64,000 nt of DNA, from positions 372,001-436,000 of the forward strand of contig OZ037893.1 of assembly GCA_964035575.1 (NCBI GenBank), in the 5' to 3' direction. The notes beneath the pieces were generated by a model, which had not been told where the DNA came from, made no database searches, and was given only the letters and a program-made list of their open reading frames with translations. Origin of the DNA: Rhynchopus sp. YZ270_cl-10 (lineage: Eukaryota > Euglenozoa > Diplonemea > Diplonemida > Diplonemidae). This document shows positions 56,741-64,000 of this stretch, piece by piece. How positions within the stretch are numbered: position 1 is the stretch's first letter; each line of letters opens with the position of its first letter. The position numbers were made by a program, and so were the translations under genes.

Positions 56741-57350
56741 ATGGCCAAAGCCTTTGTAAGGCAGAGACGCAGTTCGTGAAAGCTTTTTTGTTTGCTTTTT
56801 TTACCCGTCTCTCTTTGTCACAGTGATGCGGTCCTACACCTTTTTTATTTTCTATGGTCTTTTCACCGTTGTTTCAACCCATATCTGGGTACAACATTTT
56901 GCTTTTTTTTTTTCTTCATTTTTTTTTTTTGCCGATTTTCCGTATTTTTTCCCCTTTTATCGCTTCTTGATCTGAACGCTTCATTAATTTTTTTTGTGTC
57001 TCCATTTTTTTTTTTGTCTTCTTTTTTTGTGTTTGACGGAAAAATTTAAAAAGTACAAAAAGGGGGGGTATTTTAGGGGCACGAAACCACTTTATCCTTC
57101 TTCAAATTCCATGACAGAACAAAAAAAGCCCTTTTTTTTTTCATTTGGAAAAAAAAAAAGGGGGTAACCTTTGAATTATGTTAGACCACAATGAAAGGGG
57201 TGCACATATTTTCAAAGAAAAATCATGACCCAGTCAAATACCCCACTGAACAGTAGAACAAAAAACAAATTGAGAGATACCGGAGAAGGAAAATGGGGGG
57301 GATAAAAAAAAAAACAAAAAAAATCCAGAAATAATGTGCAAAAATAATTA

Positions 57351-57387
57351 TAAGATGAACCTAAGCCTCGTTTGCAAACCTCACCTT
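57351..57387 (-). repeat. Cassette family K4 copy
   Basis: Minus-strand reading GGTGAGGTTTGCAAACGAGG then CTTAGGTTCATCTTATAA, directly after CAAG as in a donor site. Confidence 0.7.
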
Positions 57388-57410
57388 GCAAACAAAAGAG
57401 GAAAAAAAAA

Positions 57411-57456
57411 ACCCCGCGCAAACACCTCACCGGACACCGGCGGACATAAACACTGG
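57411..57456 (-). repeat. Cassette family K2 copy
   Basis: Minus-strand reading CCAGTGTTTATGTCCGCCGG, then TGTCCGGTGAGGTGTTTGCG. CACCGG/CCGGTG-type pairing is possible. Confidence 0.7.
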
Positions 57457-58339
57457 TTTTCTCCTCAGGATATCGGAACATCTTCAAACAAGAAAAAAAA
57501 CCCCCCCAACCGGATGTGTCTCTCTCTGCACACATCACCTAGACCCCTCTACTTTTCTTTTTACTTTTTTTTTTTTTCCTTCACGGAATATGGGTAGGGG
57601 GTTTTGATACGAAGAGAGTTGAAGGAAAAGTTGTTGTACAGACACCACAACACCTTCCTCACGTGAGAGAGAGGATCCTTTAAAAAAATGCACAAAAACT
57701 GCGTCAAAAAAAACCAACTCGTAGATGAGAGTACCTGAGGACAGATCTAAAGAAAAATTGGCTCGAAATACCCAAGAAAAAAAAAACTCAAATAAAAGCT
57801 TTGATAAGATCGAGCTTAAAGCTCCTCAAAAGACTGAGTACCGACGTTCGTGTCTCACGAACGAAATCAAAAAAACCCCCCAGTTTTTGGCAGGTTAAAT
57901 CCAGGGTGTATTAAACCTTAACTTTGTGTTAACCTTTTTGGGGATATACCAAACGCTTGTACTAAACCAACACTGAACCCCTTCCCCTTTTTTTTCAAAC
58001 TCTGTTCACTATTATTAAAGGGAGAGGTCCACGCGTGAAGTACACGCGATATAACTGTAAAGGGGGTTGGGGTGTGGGGTGTGGGGGAAAATCTCTCAAC
58101 TCACTTCAAAGGAAAACTTTTTTAAAAAAAATGCCGTCAAATAAAGGAACCTCACTGAATACACACATATCAAACACACAAAAACCTTTTTCATTTTTTT
58201 TTTTAAAGAGGGGATAGGGGGGGGTTGTTGTGGGTGGACCCACTGTGAAATGAGACCGCCTCTCAAGCCAGTAGATACCCCGTCTTTGATGAGGACGGGA
58301 AATTCTTGAACTTTTTGTGGTACTCATTGAAAAAGAGAA

Positions 58340-58391
58340 AGCTGAAAAATGGTGCAAACACCTCACCGGAAACCGGTGGACGCAGGCACTG
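58340..58391 (-). repeat. Cassette family K2 copy
   Basis: Minus-strand reading CAGTGCCTGCGTCCACCGGT, then TTCCGGTGAGGTGTTTGCAC; ACCGGTTTCCGGT forms a stem. Confidence 0.7.
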
Positions 58392-58568
58392 ATAGAGAAA
58401 AAAAATGAAGGAAAAAAAAAAAGAAACCGAGTTAGCTAGCATTTGGATGAAAAAGGGGTGGTACCTAAATACCAGATATTTGTGCGCATATATTCTGTGT
58501 GTTGTGAATAGATCTTCCATCTTTTTAGAACGGCAAAACAAAAAAAAAAAAAATCATCTACTAAAAAT

Positions 58569-58657
58569 ATAGGTTGACTTGAAATACAACAGCCCTCTCG
58601 TGACAGTTGTACCTTTTTGTACATGACCGGTGTACCGTGGACACCCAACCATGCAGT
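58569..58657 (-). repeat. Cassette family K1 copy
   Basis: Minus-strand reading AGGACTGCATGGTTGGGTGT, CCACGGTACACCGGTCATGT, then CACGAGAGGGCTGTTGTATT and TCAAGTCAA. Confidence 0.8.
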
Positions 58658-58940
58658 CCTAATAAAAAACAACTGTCCCTCAAAGAGGGTTGTGATGATG
58701 TTCCTTTTTCTTTTTTAAATTATTTGGGGGGACTTTTCATGGATGTACAAAGTACTCGGGTTCTCTGTACATCCATGGACTTTGTTACATTTCTTTGTTT
58801 TTTTTTTTTGGGGGATACTTTTCCGAACTTTTTTTTTTGGGGGGGGTACTCTTTTTATGTTTTGCTTTAAAAAAAAACTTTTGAGATCAGCCAGAAAAAA
58901 AAAGAGAACATTTTTGTCCCTTTTTTCCACCCCTAGACTC

Positions 58941-60025
58941 TCAGTTTCCTGTACGCGCACTCGCCCAGGCACTGAAATCGGAGCCACCTCCTCCGAATCC
59001 TCCACCACCACCACCACCACCTCCACCTCCACCACCTCCTCCTCCACCGCCGCCACCACTCCGCTTTCCTTTTCCACCCTTTTTGCCGCCCTTCTTTCCG
59101 CCTCCCTTTCTGCTTCCACCACCACTGCCACCTCCTCCGCCTCCTCCGTTGTTCGAACGCTCAGAGTCTCTGTTGAAAGAGCTCCCCCCTCCTCCACCTC
59201 CACCTCCACCCTTACCGTAACCACCGCGTTTGCTGCCACCACGGTCAGGACGACGGTCGTCATCGTATGTATCGCGGGCTGGTGGTGGTGCAGGGGCTGC
59301 GGTAGCGCCGACAGTGAAGTCGGGCTCGTCGCCCCAGCCGCCGTATTCATCGGAGCCTGCAGAGGCACAGTCGTCCTGTTGTTGCTGTGGTGGTGGCTGC
59401 TGGTACTGTGGCTGTTGCTGGCGTGGCGGTGGACGTTCGTACGCCGGCTGCCGCTTCTCCCGTTCCCTCGTCAAGTCATAAGAGTAAGACACACCACGCT
59501 GCTCCTGCGGCTCGTCATTGCCTTCTCGCGAGGCGCGTGTCCGCCATTGGTCGTCCTTCCTGAAGCCTTCCCGCTTGACACGGCTTTCTCTGTCGCGTGG
59601 GGGCTCGTCACGGTCGTCGCGGAAATCGCGTGTATCGCGGGTGTCACGTGTGTCTCGTGTATCGCGTGTATCGCGGTCCCATTTGGAGGGTGCGTTGTTG
59701 TTGTTGTTGCCGCGTCCGCCGCCCTTCCCCTTGGCACCGCCACCGCCACGTCCACCACCGCCGCGTCTGCTGTCGTGGTGGCTGTTGCGCTCGGCAGGGT
59801 GCTCGTGATGCGACCCTGCCGTCGGCACGACATGAACCTTCTCCGCCATCTGCGCCTTCTCCGGTTCCTTCGCCTGCGCTGTGGGTGGCGCTGCTGTGGG
59901 AGGCGCACCCTGGTACTGCGTGGGCGGGAGGGAGGAGGCCGGCTGGGCGGCGGCGGCGGCGGGCTGGATGTACTGGCTCGGGGGGAGGTGGTGCTGATAG
60001 TGCATGGTGGTTGTGGTCTGCACGG

Positions 60026-60057
<32 letters not shown>

Positions 60058-63000
60058 GTCGGTGGCGGTTGTTGTGGGAGCGGTGGGTGAGTAGGTGCTG
60101 CAAGCGGCTGGGACGTCGGAGCGGGCGAGGGCTGCTGCTGCTGGCCCTGTGCCTCACCCTCGACAACCGGGTGTGCGTCTGCAGCGCCGTTCTCCCCATG
60201 CTGTCCCGCCTTCAGAGGGTCGACCCACTCCTGGAACGCAGGTGCAGCCTCGACAGTCTCGAACTCGACGTAGGTGTTAGTGTTGAGCTCCTCCTCCGTC
60301 TCGCCAAAGGTCATCACACCCTGGAAGTTGTTCAGGTCCTCGGGCAGCTCCTCCTCGTCGTCGCAGTCACCCTCCCAGTGGTCATCAGGCTCCGACTCGT
60401 CGTCGTCTTTCTCCTCAGGTGCCTCCACCACAGGACGGTCCTTCCCGCACATGCCACAGATGTCCTCCTCCAACTCGTTGATCGTCGCACACGGAGGCGC
60501 GCAAGTCCACCCATCCTCCTCAACAGTGTTCAACTTCGGCGGAGCGTTGCACACGCCGCGCACAGGGTTCTCAGCATCAAGCTTCGACAGTGCTGCAGAC
60601 GCGCTCGGGTCCGTCGGTTTGTGCCCACAGACAAGACCACGTTCGTAGCACCACATGAGCCACGGCTTCCAGCACGTCGCGTCGTGTCGCAGTGTGGGGG
60701 TGTGCCCAAACACGATGAGGCCTCGCTTCGCTCGCGTCAGGGTAACGTTCATTCGCCGGATGTCGCTCAAGAAACCAACCTCACCCTGCTTGTTCGCACG
60801 CACCGCGGAGACAAGGATGACCTCCTTTTCACGTCCCTGGAAACCGTCGACGGAGTTGATCTCGAGACCCACTTCGGGGCTTTCTTTGTCACCTTCGCCG
60901 CCGCTGCGGTGCTGGTTGAGCATCTTCCTGAGAAGACGCACCTGCGATGCATAGGGCGTGATGATACCAATGTTCGACGGCTTCAACTCGGGGTTGCTTG
61001 TCAGCAGCTGGTTCACAGTCGCGGTAACGCGGTCTGCCTCTTTCTGGTTGATCTGCGAGGTTCCGTCCTGCGCGTCTTGTCCGTTGTCTACAGGCATGAA
61101 GGCGGCGGGGACTCCAAGCACGGGCCAGTTGAAGCCTTGCACAGGCTGCCTCATGGCACTGGGCACACCACTGCGCACGGTGTTGTTGTAGAAGGACCGC
61201 GAGGGGTAAAGCATGAGCGCAGGGTGCATACGGTACTGCGTGTCCAGCAGATGGGCCGAGACACCCGCACGCACGAGTCTGTCGAAGAGCGACACACCGA
61301 GTCCTGCGTTGTCTGCCTCGCGGGAGATGATGGTAGGTGGCAACTGTCTGTGGTCACCCACCAGGGCGACCTGGCAGGCACCGTGCATGATGGGCACAAT
61401 GCATGACGGCTCTGTCGCCTGCGACGCCTCGTCAAGAAGCACCGCAGGGAACGGCATCCTGTCCAAGATGTCCGACCCAGACCCACTGCACGTCGCGCAC
61501 ACCGCGGCAGCACGCTGCAGACGCTCCTTCTGGATGCGGTAGATCTCCTTCTTCTGATCAGGTGTGTCACGCGGCATATCCGTCGTCACCGCGTCCAGTG
61601 TGTACTGGTTCAAATCCCCTCTCACCGACTCGGGCCTTCCAATACGCAAAACATCAATCCCTGTGAAAAAATGTTAAGACCAAAGCCATGCCACCCAACA
61701 TACCTGCAAGCGCAAGACCTGAGACCAAGTTGTCCACTGCAGTGTTCGAGTCAGAGGTGCAAAGCACAGGGCCGCAGCCTGCGTTCAACCACGCCTGCAC
61801 AATGGACACAGCGGTATGGGTCTTACCGGTACCAGGGGGACCGTGGATGAGCGTGAGGCGTCGCGAGAGGGCAGCCTTGATGGCATTGCGCTGGGAGATG
61901 TTCAGGTCTTCCGTGTGGTCGACGGACCTGCTCAGCTTCTGGACAATCGTCGGCGACAGATGCGGAGGTGGGGATGCGCACATTGCCTCAATGCTGTGAA
62001 CAAAGAGATCAAATAAGAGAAATGGTTAAGGTACTGGACCTCTCTTAATCACCACAAGATTGGAAGGCACAGATGTGAAAAAATGCACGTGGGCGATACT
62101 CACTATCTTCAATTTCCCCCTTTTTGTCCCCTTTTTAAAACCCAGTGTGACATACTCCTTGGAGGCCTCCTTCTTCTTCTTCTCCTTAGGCTGCTGTGTG
62201 GTCTGGTTCGGGTCTTTCGCAGACGGGAGCGAACCCGCTGACAGAATAGCCTCGCAGATGACAGGGTCAGCCGTGGATGCGATCTGGTGTGATTTTGTTG
62301 TGAGCATTTTTTGGGGGAATTCGCAAAAAAAACAGTACAAATGAACACCTCAGCCATGAGACACCTTAGACAAAGCAAGATGCAAGCCTCACCTACCGCT
62401 TAACAATGTGCATACCTTGGCCTTTGAGTGGTTCTCCGGGCGTGGGCCTGTGAGACACCTAATACCGTCAAGCTGACGCGAGAAGGTGACTCTGTTAGCC
62501 ATCTTGTCGACCCTCCAGCGTGCCTTGTCTGGGTACATATCATCGATCTTGAAGGACTGCGGCATGCCAATGAGACGCACGGTAAGGTGCGGTATGATTG
62601 TGATGACCTCAGCTTCTATTTCAACCGGACATTTGACTTCAGTCTTGTGCGTCATAGCGCTGACCAGCACTGAATCACCCTTCACAACGGAAGAAGGCGA
62701 CGCACTTGTCTGAGGTCCACGTTTTTCGGAAATGAGCAAAATGTTCGACCCACGGTGAGGTTTAGGGATAAGCTGTGCGGTTTTGTTTTATGAGATGGAA
62801 ATGGTAGGGGCAGGGGCAGGAGGGGACAAATAGCATAATACATACCTCTGTCGAGCACAGCCCTTGGTCCTCAAGCCATGTAATCGAAAACGTGTTCAGT
62901 TTTTCCCAGCACTGTAAGAAAGAGACAATAAATGGCAACCCAATGAGAGTAACGTTGATAGTGAAAAAAAGATACCAAAGACAGACGGACACTGAAAAGT

Positions 63001-64000
63001 GATCACAAAATTCGAAGAGAAAAAAACATACTTGAGCGGCTTCCTCCAAGAACTCAAGGACCAGGAGGCGCAGGAAGTGAGAGGTGTATTCACTGTGGAG
63101 TGGAGGGTGTATGGTGAAGTCGGGGGAATTGAACAAGGCCCTACTTCGCGTACGGGTCGGGAGGGGCGACGACCGGGATGACGGCCAAAAAAAAGGAAAA
63201 AAAGTTGCCTTGAAATTCAAAGCCCAACCTTGGTACATCGGTGCACCGGGTGGACTACAACCGTGCAGTCCTACAATCCATTGTTGAGGTTTACATCTAA
63301 AAAAAAAAACATACTTCCGGAGTTTGTGCTTGCTGCTATTTTTCGGGTTTGAAAAATCGGGGCCAAAGTACAGCATCTTCCCACCGTAGGTCATCAACTG
63401 CCGAACCTTCGACACCATAGACCTTTGCGAGATCTGACCCAACGCACTGGTAAAGGACTGCACAGGCAGCTTCAGCTTCTTCTCCGGGAGCAACTCACCC
63501 ATCACCTATAAAAAAAGAAGAAAACAACAGTAAGAACCGAAGCCACTACCATAAAGAGAATGTCAGAAGATGCAGAAAAAAAAAAAACATAAAACCTTTG
63601 CAGGTTACCACAGATATTAGCACAATAAAAAAATTGCTAAGATGAATGTGCCTCTCTTTCACAGATGAATTACAAAAAGCCTTTGCATACCTCACATGCC
63701 GCACCCATGTTTCCAATGACCATGCACTTCACAAGCACCTGGTGCACAATCTCGACGTCAATGCTGTTCGGTGGAGTCTCGTGCAAAACCTGCGAATATT
63801 TTGTTATATATCTTCCCCCCCCATTTTATATTATCGGGCCATAGCGACCACCGGAAAGACAGATGCCTACCCTCTCAGGGAACGTAGAAGGAAATCCTTA
63901 AGGGAATAGTATCACAAACCTATTGCATATACACTTTTTAGTATCCTTTTACCTCCTCCTCCACCGGATTAATGAAAAAAAAAACATTATTTTCCCATAC
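58941..64000 (-). CDS. UPF1-like SF1 RNA/DNA helicase with zinc finger and RGG tail (5' end beyond window)
   Basis: Nine exons: 63953-64000 (partial, least sure), 63691-63789, 63315-63505, 63032-63092, 62846-62911, 62416-62772, 62104-62283, 61704-61986 and 58941-61660; 1,334 aa visible. All joins are in phase with GT donors (mostly GTATG). Helicase motifs in order: I GPPGTGKTHT, Ia SNTAVDNLV, II DEASQATEPS, III VGDHRQLPP, V SVDGFQGREKEVILVS and VI VTLTRAKRGLIVFG, as in UPF1, IGHMBP2 and Sen1. After the helicase comes WTCAPPCATINELEEDICGM-C, a RanBP2-type zinc finger, then an acidic stretch, Gln/Pro tracts, Arg-rich repeats (RDTRDTRDTRD) and a poly-Gly/RGG end. No UPF1 CH domain is visible in the part seen, so it is probably not UPF1 itself. 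An RNA-binding, nucleic-acid-unwinding role is inferred. The acceptor at 61987 (TTGAG) is less usual than CACAG 7 nt upstream but keeps frame. Confidence 0.87.
63207..63301 (-). repeat. Cassette family K1 copy inside a helicase intron
   Basis: Minus-strand reading starts within 20 nt of the GTATGT donor: AGATGTAAACCTCAACAATG, GATTGTAGGACTGCACGGTT, then CCGATGTACCAAGGTTGGGC and TTTGAATTTCAAGG. The intron is 63093-63314, proven by phase-2 exon continuity. Confidence 0.8.
63640..63674 (-). repeat. Cassette family K3 copy inside a helicase intron
   Basis: Minus-strand reading TCTGTGAAAGAGAGGCACAT then TCATCTTAGCAATT, about 20 nt after the GTATGC donor of intron 63506-63690. Confidence 0.75.

Larger units (their letters stand above)
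56289..58940. other. Spacer or long intron, A/T homopolymer-rich
   Basis: It contains cassettes K6 (56690), K4 (57351), K2 (57411, 58340) and K1 (58569), all minus sense, plus poly-T/poly-C tracts. Next to the K6 copy is a coding-like stretch (LRLCLTKALAIPSTDPVLTK, about 56720-56790 minus), which overlaps that repeat and is not claimed as an exon. Confidence 0.45.

Noticed and set aside
57405-57480. Minus frame MFRYPEEKTSVYVRRCPVRC as an exon
   Set aside because: It overlaps a K2 cassette whose other copies do not keep a reading frame, so the resemblance to protein is a by-product of the repeat.
58743-61406. 887-codon plus-strand frame opposite the helicase
   Set aside because: The minus strand carries all SF1 helicase motifs in order; the plus frame is a Val/Leu/Ser-rich shadow of Gly/Gln/Arg codons.
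61611-61631. GGTTCAAATCC resembling a tRNA B box
   Set aside because: It lies within the helicase coding exon and no acceptor stem or A box is present. No tRNA or rRNA gene was found elsewhere by eye.
58941-64000. Naming the helicase UPF1
   Set aside because: No Cys/His-rich CH domain is visible in the N-terminal part seen, and the C-terminal zinc finger and RGG tail do not fit; only the broader UPF1-like class is supported.

Overview
This window looks like nuclear DNA from a unicellular eukaryote. Several genes are split by short GT-AG introns: the donor is usually GTATG, introns run from about 43 to 260 nt, and one has a perfect TACTAAC branch site. The intergenic DNA is full of A/T homopolymers, and every gene I can support firmly lies on the minus strand. 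Most gene starts have an AG splice-acceptor-like site within about 60 nt upstream, and some neighbouring genes are separated by only 100-200 bp. Together these suggest a directional, possibly spliced-leader-processed gene cluster. The tandem leucine-rich-repeat genes resemble families I associate with Euglenozoa, so a diplonemid or other non-kinetoplastid euglenozoan is my best guess. That is inference, not proof.

Layout from left to right, all genes minus: two tandem ubiquitin-like plus BspA-like LRR genes (the first runs off the left edge); a three-exon ER membrane complex subunit 10 gene (EMC10); a 979-aa coiled-coil protein; a two-exon giant gene of about 4,112 aa with about 15 repeats of roughly 200 residues; a 14-kb gene-poor stretch; a four-exon cold-shock-domain protein with Gln/Ala-rich flanks; a 4.7-kb nest of foldback transposons; a two-exon SpoIIIAA/Ycf45-type AAA ATPase; a recently inserted inverted-repeat transposon; a small Gly/Met/Pro-rich protein whose intron holds a piggyBac-like element; a PH-domain protein; a disordered/coiled-coil protein; a short single-pass membrane protein; a partial two-exon gene; and a multi-exon UPF1-like SF1 helicase with a RanBP2-type zinc finger and RGG/poly-Gly tail that runs off the right edge.

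Non-coding DNA holds at least six DNA-transposon-like inverted-repeat elements, some with clean target duplications (ACTAC, AAAAA, TTAA, TA, ACCACT), and two (ACTGT)n arrays.

The most unusual signal is a set of about 30 short hairpin-prone cassettes of 35-100 nt in six related families. All copies share one orientation, the sense of the genes. Four sit just downstream of the donor inside introns I mapped by exon continuity. They may be introner-like intron precursors or intron-resident RNA elements, and the unassigned copies may mark introns of genes not yet recognised.
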